64,000 nt of DNA from Siphonodentalium dalli (GCA_032622095.1 CP136069.1:39160194-39224193), one strand, 5' to 3'; positions 34,483 through 47,663 are shown, numbered from the stretch's first letter. The notes: generated from the sequence alone by a model not told the origin. A program made the numbers and translations.

Positions 34483-37400
34483 TAGACTCTTAGACTGGTA
34501 GGCCAGGCAAATATGGACATACAAGTAGGTGTCGCCTGGAGAGAGAATTTATGAGACATACATTTTTGGTTAGCGTAAATACTATACTTTCGGAATCCGT
34601 ATGTTGGATTTGTCAGATAGGCGGACTTTTTTCTCACCGCGTCGTTTTCTTGAGGCACCTGGTGATAAAATCGGTCATTTTTTAAATAAAGCCGACATTT
34701 TTGAAAGAGTATTTTCACACATTTTGAGAAGAAATTTTCGTCCAATTTTGATATCTGAGAGTGGGGCGATAAGCAGAGTAGGATAAAACATGTAACTATT
34801 GAATCTCGGAATTGCCGTCATGGCGTGTCATCAAATAATATTTTGGGGGAGACAAATATGACGATTCACGCACAGCGTTGTCTTTCGTTTTTTTTAAATT
34901 ATAAAGTAAGACGGGTATGCTACATTGTTTTATACCATGGGGAATTACTGCCAATTGGCTATATTTTGATATATAACTTATCGCTGCAGGCCGCACTATT
35001 TTTTATTAGAGGCAGAAAAATCAACCCTCCCCCTAAAGTTAAGATATACACCATGCGGTGGTATAAGGCACACATAACTCACGGTTACATGTCAATAGGC
35101 TTAATTAACACAACGGCCGTTGAAAGTCTGCTAAAGAATGTAATAATATATAAGTTTCTGTCAACAAACTCGAACATTAACGTAGAAACAATATATAATG
35201 TACCCCCAGACCCGAAATTTTAATAAATTTTAGAATTTTTCCTAAAAAATTATATAAAACGGATTTTTTTATTTTCTGGAAGGCAAAAAAAAAGAAAAGA
35301 ATTAGTAAGGGTGGAGATAATTGGTGTATACGGCAATTTCATTCCGCCTTGGATTAAAAAATGACATACTAACACAAAATGGCTACCAATATGGCAGCCG
35401 CAATATAGGTGGAAATTGTGAAATATGTAAGGACGCAAAATTACTTGCTTAAATGGCTTACCTAACAAAGCGGTCGTTGATGAACTGCTAAACTATAGTT
35501 TAATGTATATATCCCGATCTACGAACTCGAACAATAAAGTGAAAATTTTACACAATGCACATCCTGGCACAAAGTTTTGATAAAATTAAGGCATTTTTCT
35601 CCAAAAAATAACCTAAAGCCATTTTTGTAATCTTCTCGGAAACCATAAAGCGCAGAATGTAGCGTGCTCGAGATGTTTGGTGTGTTCGATAATTCAATGT
35701 CATTTTTGGATTACAAAATGGCTTACTAACCCCAAGATGGTTGCTGCCAATACGGTGGTCAGAATAAATGGTAAACTATGTCATGTTTCACTTTTATCGC
35801 CGTCATTGCCGCGATCTAATGTCTCACACAACGATGTCTCATACAAAAAATCATTGTATTATGTTACTCAGGGACATCATGATGCGCAATTCTATTTAAA
35901 ATTGCTACCTGAATGGTGCCCATTATTGACGAGTCTTGCATTCATGAGCATTCGTGCTCAAGTAATCCGTGTCCCTTGAAATAGGTGGCAATTTGAGCGA
36001 GGTATTTACAGATGAACATGATTGTTTAAAACGAAGAACCGATCGAGTAACAGTACTACATTGAATGCCTGATTGTTATTTATGCCAGTCACCTTTGACA
36101 TAATCAATATGAAATTACTTAAACCCGAGAACAGATTGAAGGTAAATCTTTCTCAATGAATATTATTCCAAGTGCTACCAGATATGGTGGTACATATGAG
36201 GTGGATATGTCGTGGATATCATTATCGAAGTCTGAGGTTGATGCGGGTTCACACCCCGACTTGATTGGGCAAACATTGGGACCAATTTTAAAGCTAGATG
36301 TTAGATGAGGAATTTCTCATTGTGTCATCTGATAAATACATGACCACTTCGATAAGAAATGATAATTTGTGCACACTCACTGAAGCAACCATATTTGAAG
36401 CAATGATTTTGATTCTGAGTCAGTGCCTCCATTAATCTGTTATATATAATGTACAATTGCTGTACAATAGCTTCGACCCACAGAAGACGGCCGTGATAAC
36501 ACAGAGTGATTTTTTCCAGACCCTAAATCACCATCGCCGCTTTCATTGACTAGTGTCTAATAACGCAAAGAAGATTAGATTCAGAAAAAGATAGCGCTGG
36601 TCGTACAAAATTAGTTCAGATTTTGCATCTTCCGAAAAATGATCTGATCAGTGATAAACATAAGTTACATAAGAATAGTCATTTCCAGAATGAGAATCCC
36701 TCATGTGTGTCCAACTTAATTATGCAGTTTCTGTTGAACAAGATCGCCATGAAGGACCGCTTTATTTGCAATATATGAACGCGATAACCTTCAGAAATAT
36801 CAAATGTTGTTTCCAACTTGGTGGAAAACTAAACTTGCCTACGTTATGTTACATCTGGACTGGTCACATTCAGACCAGGAGACCTGCTTCTGTTGCAAGT
36901 ACCATTGGTGTTTGAAACGTAAAACCCAGGTCATTAATGTATCAATCCGGCTGTATTCAATATTAGTATTTACAGGCAACTCTGGCGGAAAACAATTTGG
37001 CGAATAATTCCTCGTCCCCATGTCGTCCCGATTTTACAAAGACATATGCATGTATTCCCCACACGCTGTTCAGTAAATACTAAACTACGGCTATCGTGTC
37101 CAGTTACTGATTTCGCTCAGCACAATCGGAGTTGTTATGGATGAGTTATCGTAGATCAGATTGTGGTCTGAACAGAAGTTGTTGCAATATGTCATTTCTG
37201 AGATGCAGCGACAAATTACACCAAGAGTCGTGATCCCATTTTGTTTTACCCATTTGTACTTCAAACACTATCACAATATAATATCAGGGTACGCACTATA
37301 CGCACGGTCCACTCACGTCGCGCATAGTGGGTTAACTATAGATACATTTGAATTTAACTGTAACACATCTGGCGTTAGATGTGACGTGTGGGTGGAATTA

Positions 37401-38500
37401 TAATGGTTTAATCATGAACGGCCATAATCAAAATATGGTATGTTTTCAGACATCCGACCTGCTGGCATCAGCAGTTCCCTAACCGCATTATTTTTGGACT
37501 TATCTCGAAAGTTATTATACGCTTCCTGGTATCAACATGTGAATGGCGTGTATACAAATAATTGAAATTGTCGTCCTTTTCATTTTGGTGTCATAATGAG
37601 CTAAAACTTACACTGTGATACCAAAAAGTCCAAAATGTATCAGTCTACATTGTACATGATAAAACTCCATGCCAATACTCCAATCTATATGCTGTTTTCT
37701 GAATGTACAGCCTTCCAGAAGTAATCCTACCTACTCATCAGCATAGAAAGATATTGGTAATATGACTGTTAATCTAGCATGGGATAACTGTCCATATCGG
37801 GGTACCTCGTCTTACAAGCAATTGTTCAGTCACTTCTCGAAATAACGAGTGCACATGGGGTGAAATGAGACTCCAATACCATACTATACAGAGTAACATA
37901 TTTTACCACATCGCTGGTATTTTCGTTGTTGGAAATGTCGCTAAGAGCCTTGACAGTGGTGCTTTACTTGTGATATTTTACCAATCTGCGTAGTCTGTTC
38001 TCTACCCAAAAACATTAAATGACCAATTAAAGGCATATTCCGCTTATATTCAAGTGGCACTACGTTTGCAAAATTGTATAGAGTGACTTTCACTTTGAGA
38101 TACTTTCACTGTGATTGACTTTGGCACGCAGTGAATTTAGCTTTGTTGGATACGACTTTTAGCATTAGAGCACAGCATGTTCTAAAATCTAAATATAGCA
38201 ATGACGGTCTGGTTATATAAATAAAAATGTCAGTTCAGTCGAGTCGCAGAGAAGCTGGAAAATGCTGGACTTTTATGCTGCACTTTACTATCCTTTTTGC
38301 TCTCTCAATTCAGATTACGATGGTTCACATCGAAGTCACTTGAGTATCCTAAATTTGGCAAGTTACATGCCACTGGAAATAACCGGACAATGTGCCACTA
38401 AACTCGATATAAACTACTTACTCAGTAGATAATAAAATGATAAAATTTTAGATTCATGTAATAATCTGATTGTTCACGTTTTATATATTGTTTTCTGAAT
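34483..38500. other. 4 kb of intergenic sequence without a recognised gene
   Basis: A loose repeat around 'aatggcttactaac..aaatggctaccaatatgg' and 'gaactcgaacaataaagt' occurs near 35080-35220, 35360-35600 and 35690-35790. Open frames up to 132 codons (34825, 35677) cross these repeats and have no domain. About 36190-36270 contains a GGTTCACACCC element that could be a decayed tRNA-type SINE. The remainder is featureless. Confidence 0.4.
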
Positions 38501-38772
38501 CGAAGACCCCTGTCCGGAAACGCTTCTATCAATTCATATTGATTTTATTTTCAATTGTCTGGTATAAAACATACAATTTCTAGGGACTATTTTAAAAATG
38601 AAACTTAGATAGATATATAGTTATCCCGCTTGCTACGCTCCAAACATTTCCACGAGAACACCCACTATCTGAGATCGACTGAAGTCCCCAAATTGACTGT
38701 ATGTATTGTACCAGAAAATTCGAAATAAAATCAATAGTAATCGATAGAAGCGTTTCCGGACAGGGGTCTTCG
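38501..38772. mobile_element. foldback MITE with perfect 30-bp ends
   Basis: It starts CGAAGACCCCTGTCCGGAAA and ends with the exact complement; 30 bases at each end match perfectly, and the inner arms continue to match with substitutions. Confidence 0.8.
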
Positions 38773-38888
38773 ACATTCACATTTATTATTTTATATCCAG
38801 CAAACTATTCAAAACTTGTTATATGAATGATAGACCAGCATTAAATGGACACCGAACACTCGCAGTGGGTAAATGTTCCAAAAATATA

Positions 38889-39090
38889 CAATAATGCCAA
38901 AAGTAATTGACCACTTAACCACAGCAGAATTATGGGTAATTTTTCAGGATTTAGTTGGAAATATGGCTTGTTGTCATTCATCGGAAAGCTCTCGCCGATG
39001 AATGGCAACAAGCCATATTTCCGACTAAATCCTGAAAACTTGCCAATAATTCTGCTGTGGTTAAGTGGTCAATTACTTTGGGCATTACTG
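38889..39090. mobile_element. complete TA-flanked foldback MITE
   Basis: TA at 38887-38888 and 39091-39092 flank a 202-bp near-palindrome (ends CAATAATGCC and GGGCATTACTG). The arms meet at a small loop near 38992. The TA target and CAGTA-type ends suggest a Tc1/mariner-related family. Other copies are at 1852-2367 (interrupted) and 5160-5265 (half). Confidence 0.8.
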
Positions 39091-39092
39091 TA

Positions 39093-40884
39093 TGACAAGA
39101 AGAACATGCATGGATAAATAAATAACTGTGTTTTTATATTCATTATTGATAGTTCTCCAATAACTAAATTTCGTGTCTTGGACCATTGTTACGTGTATGT
39201 AAACACAACTGTTATAGTGATTTGTCAACAAACATCGCTAATGGTATAATAAGTTAAAATAGTTAGTCTAAATATGATTTTCATATTATTACCTTTGAAT
39301 GCGTTGACATTTCATTCTGTGTATCGGGACCTGGCAGATTGAGCGTGTTTGCAAGCGTTGCAAGAGTGAAAACGTGGAGTCAGCAAAGTTATGTACATGT
39401 CGTGTGCTACTTCCGACGCGGTGTCGGTGCGTGCTAAATCTCAATATACGGTTAGTCTGCCAGTGGTCTCCAAGCTGTAAGGATGTAAAATAAGTTTGCT
39501 CTGCTCGTGGTGTTTGACAATGTAAATAGAATGTATGTATTGTAATAGAGGAGTCATCTTTGAACTGGAAGCCTCCAGACCCTCGCAACGTGGCATGTTT
39601 CCCTTCAAGTTCTCATAGGATCGTCTCGGATAAAGAACGTCCATTCTGTCGTTTCACAAAAGATAATAAAGAGCGTACTCATTTATGATATTTTATACTC
39701 GCTTTAGCTGATAATTGCTTCGGGAAATTTTGAATACTTTGGTGTCCAATCAGACCATGCATCCTTAAGATGAGAAACATACATTTCACATATTATCTAC
39801 AGGTGGATATTCCTCTTAATTCACCCCGTTGACATCCTCCAGTCGGTGATACCAAATGTAACCCTTTATTTACTAAATGGATTATCCCGTCAGTTATAAA
39901 ACTACACATCGGAATGGTCTATGTATTTATCTGAAGGGGTGTGTTAAGGAAATATGAGTAGACGACGCGCTTAAGAATTGTTCGCACAAGTGCATGAAGG
40001 TGTCATATTCATTGGTGGGAACTGTTCAGATAAAACGTTCATGGCTGTATGTTTGTATAAGTTATTATCTGAACACTAATGGCTCTACTCATCAATGAGT
40101 AGTAAGGGTTAATGGGATATATGGCCGGCTTATCGGATCGCCCTTATTTCGGCCAATTTGGCCGGTTACTTCATGTCTGTTTTTCATCTGACGTGTGTGT
40201 CGAATAAATGATGTGGAGGATTTATGTAAATGTTAGCCCAAACTACATTTCCAAGTAACGATGGTTTTTTTGTTTATTTTGAGGAATAATACCGCGTCAG
40301 ATGAATTCAGCCCAAATATGTTAACAGTTGTCGTGTAAAACATTCGGCAGTAGGTTAGCGTTATTTAGTATTTGTGGATGTCCTTTAACACTGGGAAAAT
40401 AGACTACTGCGCTTGAACGAGCATGTGAATTTGTCGTTTTTAATCTATAGCAACTTGATAATCAATAACAGAGGCATTCTCTGTCAAATATGGTCGCTCT
40501 ATTTACGGTATTAATTGCGGAACTTTCTAAAGTAAACTACGCGTATACGGATACATACGGTAAATTATAGAAGGTGTCGGAATCGGCCTAATCGCCCCAG
40601 GGCCAACTCGCCCCAGTCGACGTGTGTCAATTCGGTACCTACTATAACATGTACCCGAGGATGAGTCTGGCTCGGAATAAAATATGTATACGGGTGTTAT
40701 ATAGCGTTTTTCCCGTTGTTTCTCAATGAATATTATTGAAAGTTGGTGTATATGTCCGGGCTGGGACGACATGGAATACAACAACGTTTGAATTGTTTTT
40801 AAATTTACAAATTTGTTGATTTTATTCATTTTTTTTTTCGTTCTGAAAACACACTATAAAGTGTGTATAATATAATAACGAACA
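39093..40884. other. intergenic, nothing recognised
   Basis: Open frames here (up to 100 codons, minus strand) show no domain or codon bias. No repeat structure stands out. Confidence 0.4.
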
Positions 40885-41010
40885 CGAGACATACATAATT
40901 TATAAACTGTTAACAAAAGATATCAAATTCAATACATGACAAAGATGACTCAGTGGAGTTTATAAAGTGAACATAAAAACATTGAGGTAAGAATCTTTTT
41001 AAGGAATGCA
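40885..41010 (+). repeat. direct repeat carrying the empty target site of family B
   Basis: The sequence 'catacataatttataaactgTTAAcaaaagatatcaaa' here recurs at 41060-41083 plus 41551 onward, where it is split at the TTAA by the family B element. The second copy continues to about 41640. Confidence 0.85.
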
Positions 41011-41083
41011 ACTTTATTTAATGATAATAAACACATAAATTAAAATAACAAACATGAGACATACATAATTTATAAACTGTTAA

Positions 41084-41550
41084 AGGTACTCAATCCGTAA
41101 AGAGGGTCCCCATCTCAACAGATTCCAATAACAACAATCCGATCAGAGGGTCCTATATTACTATATCTTTGGCTTTGGGGGTAAAAAATATTTGATTCGA
41201 GTCGAGGAACCCATCAAACAAAGCTCAGAGTTATTAGATATTGATTTTTGAAAATTGTTAATTGCTCGAGATGAGTACTAATAACTGCCGTCAATTTGGT
41301 AACCTGCTCGAGATTTTACGCCAAAACTCTATTCAAACAGACAAGGATGGATAACTCTATAATCAAGTGGTAATAATAACGAAATTTTGACTGTCTTCTG
41401 GGCCAGAAAGAATTCCCGATAATGAAAAATAATAGATTTCTAAAATCGATATCTAACAAATCTGAGCTTTGATGGGTGACTTCCTCGACTCGAATCAAAT
41501 ATTTTTGACCCCCGAAGCCATTGAGAGGAGTTTTATCGGATTGAGTACCT
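41084..41550. mobile_element. TTAA-flanked MITE, family B, copy 2
   Basis: A 467-bp body with ends AGGTACTCAATCCG and CGGATTGAGTACCT, flanked by TTAA at 41080-41083 and 41551-41554. The unoccupied repeat at 40910-40913 has a single TTAA, which demonstrates duplication of the TTAA on insertion. Confidence 0.9.
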
Positions 41551-41649
41551 TTAACAAAAGATATCAAACTCAATACATGACAAAGATGACTCAGTGAAGT
41601 TTATAAAGTGAACATAAAAATATTAAGGTAAGAATCTTTTTAAGCATTA

Positions 41650-42560
41650 CCAAACCGTTTAGCACAGACCACAGTCCACTTCACCCATCCGATCATCACC
41701 AAACTTCATATTTATCTTTATATTGATCTATCAGATGAGAGCTATCAAATATTTTTTTAATTTCATAGGAAAAAATGGTCGCCAGCGGCCATATTGCATT
41801 TACGTTATATGTTATCGCGTTATGTTGATATCTAGTATTACTTCGAAATTTCACCTTTCCAGATTCATAATTGCTCCATTGACTGTAACTGATGAAATTA
41901 TTCCCCTCTTCGGATAGAGTGTCACTGAAACTTTATTTTGTCAGACTGTCTGTATAATCACTGATTATATATGGCAATAATCTGTAATAAGACGTAGCAC
42001 TATTTTATTTTATATTTACACGCAGTGCTGTTTTTATACAACAATTCTAATCCCCCCTAGATCATCATGTGATCGACCATACATCGCGCGAGGACCTGGT
42101 TGAATTAAGGGGGGTTTTTCTCATGTGGATATTTTGGGTCACCGCTAGATGTGAGCCATATTTTGTTCTCAAACTGTCCTTGTGAAGACATCACTGCCAG
42201 CGGTGATCTTCAATTTTACTATTTTTATGGCTAAATAATTTGGTTGATCCTACAGACGACACCCCTTGTCCGATCGTCACCAGATTCCACAATGATCTTC
42301 TGGATAACCAGCGTGAGAGTAATCTAATTTTCCCGAATTTCGTTAAAAAACATTACCACAGGCAGCAATTTGGTATCTTAATCTTTGATCCTCTTTTGCA
42401 TGACTGAATTGTTTACCAACTGTACAGACATATCCCTCATCTGATAGTCACCAAACTTCATATTGATCTTCGGGCTGACAACTAGATGGGAGCTATCGAA
42501 TGCTTTGAATTTTTTTTGGAAAACATTGTCGCCAGCAGTCATCTTCTATTTTGTTTTTTA
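41650..42560 (+). repeat. degenerate tandem repeat, ~370-bp period
   Basis: 'cgatcatcaccaaacttcatat..gatcttcgggctgacaactagatgggagctatcaaat..gtcgccagcggccat' is present about two and a half times. No gene is seen here or in 42560-42800. Confidence 0.5.
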
Positions 42561-42804
42561 TATACATGTATATCTCTTCATGCGGATTGCCAATATTACG
42601 TAGGTACTTCAACTTTCCGCATTCCTGTCATCATTTGAAATATAAAAATTTACCTGATACATGCACCCTTCAAATTTTTTTTCGTCGTATCTATTTTAAT
42701 GACCCGCATGCTAATATTGATACATATGTATTTGTCAAACATTTCTTTGTACAATATACAGGTATTTAGTTTGTAACTAAATCTAGAAATATATAATAGT
42801 AGCT

Positions 42805-43290
42805 GGTGGACCCGACTTCGTCCGGGATGTTCCCCTCTGATTTTCGGAGAATTGCGCGATTTAACCTTGAATTGACTATTTTAAAGGTGAAGGTCATGTC
42901 GGGGTCACGATTTGACCCGTCCAAAACACTCCCCGGACAAAAGTCACGACAAAAGTACCCGTCGAAATCCGCCCGGCTTTACCCGATTTGACCTTGAATT
43001 GACAATTTTGAATGTCAAGATCAGGTCAGGGTCATGATTTGACCCACCCGAAACACTCCTGGGACAAAAGTAACAGTAGGTATCAAATTTCGTTGAAATA
43101 CTTCCGTTTTACCAGATTTGACCTTGAATTTATCTTTTTGAATGTCAAAGTCAGGTCGGGATCAACATTTGACCCGTCCAAAATACTCCCTGGAAATAAT
43201 TTCCCCTAGGTATCAAATTTCGTCAAATCTGTCAGGCAGTTTTCCCGGCCATAGCTAACAGACAAACAGACAGACAAATGTCCAAAATAT
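42805..43290 (+). repeat. CCCGACTTCGTCCGGG / ~130-bp repeat family, copy 2
   Basis: It starts GGTGGACCCGACTTCGTCCGGG, has about three units with TTGACCTTGAA and a degenerate AAGGTCA partner, and ends CAGACAGACAAATGTCCAAAATATATATTAGA. A more diverged relative follows at about 43305-43680. Confidence 0.75.
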
Positions 43291-44008
43291 ATATTAGACT
43301 AGCTGATGTACTCGACTTCGTTCGGGCTAGTTAGGGATTTTTTTGTGATCGCCTCCATCTGGACAGTACCCAGTATATACAGCGTCTGGCCAAACTATTG
43401 TTCAATTGGTCCAGAAACATGCCTATATCAGCACGTTCGAGAACATGGTCCCACGTGAAATTGGACCCGTCCATATTGCTCCCGGGATCGAAGTAGTCCT
43501 ACACACAAAATTTTAGTCGGATCGGTCAAGGTCCAGAAACATGCCTATGAGCGAGGTCAAGTTGACACGTTAAATACCAAATTCGAGCAGTGTTAGAGTC
43601 TATAACACATACACACATGCATTCATGCATACACACATACATACATACAGACAGGTGTTTCAAAATGTATAATCGATAGCTACAACAATTCTATGATAGA
43701 TATAGTTCACGGCCGACCTGATGCATGCATCTTAGTTTTCTTGTAGTACATGGTGGCGTGTATAAATAAATACACAGCCACACATACATGCACGCATTGC
43801 ACAGACAGCGATACCCCGGAGAATTTAAATAGTTGTCATTGTGTCAATTTATATTCTAAACCAATTTGGCAGATAGTCTTACTGATACAAAGTATGTAGC
43901 TTTTTACTTGATGTGTTTCAAACCTGGCCATTTACAATTGTATTTGTTGTGATCGCTGCGTATATTTATGTGGTATATTCCGACTTGATTGGTAGCACGG
44001 ATACCGCC
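43291..44008 (+). promoter_or_regulatory. upstream region of gene 2
   Basis: Contains the diverged repeat (to 43680) and then about 330 bp of low-repeat sequence before the ATG. No clear TATA box or initiator can be singled out, and a 5' non-coding exon may exist. The promoter location is therefore unresolved. Confidence 0.3.
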
Positions 44009-44078
44009 ATGGGGAATAAAGGCTGTGCATCACAAGGGGCCGATGTTGATAAGGGATGGGCTTGGGTGATTCTCGCAT
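44009..44078 (+). CDS. SLC16-like transporter gene 2, first coding exon
   Basis: The exon encodes 23 codons starting MGNKGCASQG and reaching DVDKGWAWVILA, the family's conserved N-terminal signature (usually D-G-G-W-G-W-V). Here the first Gly of the signature is Lys and the second is Ala. The ATG at 44009 is preferred because it sits in GCCATGG, close to an ideal animal initiation context. An in-frame ATG at 43913 would add a hydrophobic extension not normal for the family. A strong donor (T|gtaagt) follows at 44079. The single T left over joins GT at 60941 to make a cysteine codon, linking this exon to the one 16.9 kb downstream. Confidence 0.85.
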
Positions 44079-44499
44079 GTAAGTTTATATTATATTTAAC
44101 ATGTTGTAAAATAACAGAGAAGTAGAGAGTGTATTTGTAAACGTGTGACTATTGCTCATAAGTATAGTTCATGTGTCTATACGTAAATATATTGGGACTA
44201 AAATAACGATATTTTTGATAGAACGAATAAATCGTTTATATAGCGTGAATAATTTAAACATGCATGTTACAACTTAGGCATTGGTCACAACGCACACGAT
44301 GTCACCCGTTTAGCTAACCTGATGTGCGTTTAGTGTTAACCGGATTGAAACCTCATGCAGGGACAAAACGATGGGATGCGCGTCAACGCTTTGTCATAAT
44401 ACGATTGCTTTGACCCACTTTTCTCGCTCGTTTCCACTTGAGAACACTTTTACTCGCTTAACCTATATTTAGATTAGCTACTTTCATTTAATAATCATT

Positions 44500-44860
44500 G
44501 TTGAAACCGAATCATCTTATGGGACAAATATTTGTCACAATACCGGGTCGTGTCACGTGTTACTTGTCATCTGATCGAACACATAGTTATCGTATTATCA
44601 CAATGCCGGATGATGTCACGTGTTACTCGTCATCTGATCGGACAAATAGTTATCGTATTGCCACAATGCCGGATCGTGTCACGTGTTACTCGTCTATAGT
44701 GCATCGTGTTGCAACAATACCGCATCGTGTCCGTATTTACTAGGGTATATTTCGTCGTATTGCCACAATGCAGGGTCGTGTCACGTGCTACTCGTGTATA
44801 ATAGTTATGGTATTGCCACAATACCGGGTCATGTCACGTGTTACTCGGGTACAGTGCAAC
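44500..44860 (+). repeat. minisatellite with five CACGTG E-boxes in intron 1 of gene 2
   Basis: Units of about 50-63 bp share ATTGCCACAATGCCGGGTCG and TGTCACGTGTTACTCG. CACGTG occurs at 44554, 44617, 44680, 44782 and 44835; a sixth unit near 44730 has lost it. It starts about 420 bp downstream of the first exon. Frames across it are by-products. Confidence 0.8.
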
Positions 44861-44934
44861 GCTTCTATTATCCCTAAACTCTCATACGTATACGATCTCA
44901 CCCGGATAAGTGTGAACGGTATCTTAATCCGGTT

Positions 44935-45386
44935 GGTTACAATACACCAAATGATTTACATAAGCCTCAGTGTTAACAAATCCCGCTGGCCTGTATTCGT
45001 AGGAAGCTTTGACCCTGCACGAGTATTTGAAATTAAAGAACGTCCTTTTAGACACACAGAAATGTACCCAAAAGTACTTGTGAACGTGGTAAATCACACT
45101 GCAGCTTGACAAACGTCACACTACCCTTAAAATTGAGAGAAAAAAATGACATCGAAAAAAACACAAACACCTCTCATAAAGTATTCGCCATTTGCACAGC
45201 CATAACCGTTTACCATGTGGTTATATTTGATATTTCTCGACGGGAAACACATTTGTGCATTTTTTCGTGCACTTTTCATCCATGTATTATTGACCATTCA
45301 GCTGCCAGAATTTTTTTTATGCTGATCCTAGCTTGGTAGTGCCAGGGGAAATCACTCTACTAATTTGTATTTGGTGTATTGTAACC
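44935..45386. mobile_element. 452-bp repeat with 18-bp inverted ends, copy 1
   Basis: It starts GGTTACAATACACCAAAT and ends with the exact complement. Copy 2 (46202-46653) has the same length and orientation and is only slightly diverged. Confidence 0.85.
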
Positions 45387-46201
45387 TATAGTGGTCACTG
45401 GAAAGACAAGAAAGTCGCCCAAACGATGTTATATTGCGTCCATTTATATACCCACGTCAAAATAAATAAATTTGATTCGAATTATGTATGTGTTCTTACT
45501 TTATTAACCCTTTTCTGTCACCACCCATAGCTGAATTAGCAAAAAAATACCTTGACTTGAATGTCAATTTTGTTTTCATTTTAGCTGAATTTTGGCAAAG
45601 TAAACAATTAATGACGATGTACATACAGGTTGTCGATCTGATAGCTTGTAGATACCACTTCCAGAAAATATGCCATACGATTCGCTAGGCGAATTGGGCG
45701 CACTTAGGTTTCACATTGGGCGCACCTACACAATTTTCGAAAAAAATCGACAGAAAACCAAAATTGTCTCTTCACAAGAATATATTTATTGGCCAAAATC
45801 TGTTCGCGTTATTATAGTCGAACCATTTCTGCAAGCTTACATGGTAGGCTTTTTTGTCAACATGTCATCTAACAGGGGCAATTCAACTTCGTTTGACTCG
45901 AATTTGGTCCGATTTTGCATCATATTTTAGGGTATGGTCCATACTGACGTCACGCTTTACTCCCACATTCATTAAAGGGGCACCATTGGGTCCAAAAATA
46001 GGTCTAAAATGGTAATTTTCGGTTCTACAACGAGAAGCAGAAATTGCATCAGAGGGGTTAATTTGTAATTTTATTGGACGGCTCCGTCGCCAAATAAGCT
46101 GTCGTATCGCGTGCTTTATGTTTCCAATTTGTTTCATGGGCATAATGAGCACAGGAATTGTTTCAGAGCAGAAATCTGAAAAACGACTATTTTTCACTAT
46201 T
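45387..46201. other. 815-bp segment between the paired 452-bp repeats
   Basis: It begins TATAGTGG and ends CACTATT, weakly inverted. It contains the open frame at 45670-45930 and its minus-strand shadow; neither has a domain. 'gactatttttcac' and 'gggtatggtccatactgacgtcac' look like old interspersed repeat. Confidence 0.4.
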
Positions 46202-46653
46202 GGTTACAATACACCAAATTATTTACATATGCCTCAGTGTTAACAACTCCCGCTGGCCTGTATTCGCATGAAAGCTTTGACCCTGCACGAGTATTTGAAA
46301 TTAAAGATCGTCCTTTTAGTCACACATAAATGTGCCCAAAAGTACTTGTGAACGTGGTAAATCACACTGCAGCTTGACAAACGTCACACTACCCTTAAAA
46401 TTGAGGAACAAAATGACATCGAAAAAAACACAAACACCTCCCATAAACTATTCGCCATTTGCACAGCCATAACCGTTTACCATGTGGTTATATTTTATGT
46501 TTCTCGACGGGAAACACATTTTTGCATTTTTTCGTGCACTTTTCATCCATGTACCATTGACCATTCAGCTGCCAGAATTTTTGTTATGCTGATCCTAGCT
46601 TGGTAGTGCCAGGGGAAATCACTCTACTACTTTGTATTTGGTGTATTGTAACC
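46202..46653. mobile_element. 452-bp repeat with 18-bp inverted ends, copy 2
   Basis: See copy 1. The outer flanks of the pair are GGTT on the left of copy 1 and GGTT on the right of copy 2, which could be a 4-bp target duplication of the whole 1.72-kb structure. Confidence 0.85.
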
Positions 46654-47663
46654 GGTTACCGTACGCTGACGGATATCCGATAAACTAAACGAACGATAGC
46701 GTGTGCTTGTGATCAAGCCATATATATAGTCATCCGCATGTTTCTACTGACGAGGTGTATGTTTTATATGCACCCTTACGTCATATTCCCATACCTGACA
46801 TACTTTGTTATTGTTCAGCCACAGTGCGATGAACATATAGCGATTGCTCGAGACACAGTCGTCTCTTCAAATTTGTGTTACAGCCTGTGATTTAGATGTT
46901 TCACACATACATTAACGTACAATATTCTATATTTAATTGTTAAACAAATTTATCATGGGTGAAACGCTTAATGAAAGTCATTGGCTAAAGTCATGGATAA
47001 GTTTCCAGTATCAGTGCACAACTCGCAAATTTAGTCCATTGTAATTTAACAACAAACTCGTCTTTGAAACAGTCAACTTATACCAATGACAGTTTGCACA
47101 GATATCCAAATGTGTGTGAAATAATATAACGTCTGAATATTCAATGAAGTGAACGACCAGCTCACTCGCTGATTGGTAGAAGATATCTTCTAATAATTAT
47201 TTGATTTGACAACTGTGGAAAGACCCATTGATCCAGGGTGGCATAATGAAAAGTAATATGGTGAAGTAATATAACACATGTTATTACAGCATGACCCGAC
47301 CCCCAATCCATTAGTTAAACCCATTCTATAATAATGATATAAAACGGTCATTTTATAACAACGTTACCTTTGCGCAAACGTTATCTTTGTCTTCCGCCTT
47401 GTCGTATGTTTACATGCCATACGATCCATGCGCTAAATCGATCTTTATGACTATTGTTGATTTAGTTTGAACAAATATTTCATTAAATTTATTATATTAA
47501 ATGTGTCAAAGAGTCTTATTTATATGGGATGATTTCTTTACGCGAACAAACAACGCATAATTACGCGAAACGTCATCACATGCCTTATGGGAGCCGCTGT
47601 TAGTTTCATGTCCCATTTATTGATTTAAGTATGTTTTATGTAGGTTTTGGATCAAGTAATTAA
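46654..47663. other. intron sequence, nothing recognised
   Basis: No repeat, domain or RNA gene stands out. Confidence 0.4.

Noticed and set aside
34825-35979. Open frames of 132 and 100 codons
   Set aside because: They cross a degenerate repeat with copies nearby and show no conserved domain.
36190-36275. tRNA gene or tRNA-derived SINE (GGTTCACACCC B-box-like)
   Set aside because: No acceptable A box, acceptor stem or anticodon arm could be paired; at most a decayed SINE.
43913-44008. Upstream in-frame ATG for gene 2
   Set aside because: It would add an unusual hydrophobic N-terminus; the ATG at 44009 has a near-ideal context and the expected position just before the signature.
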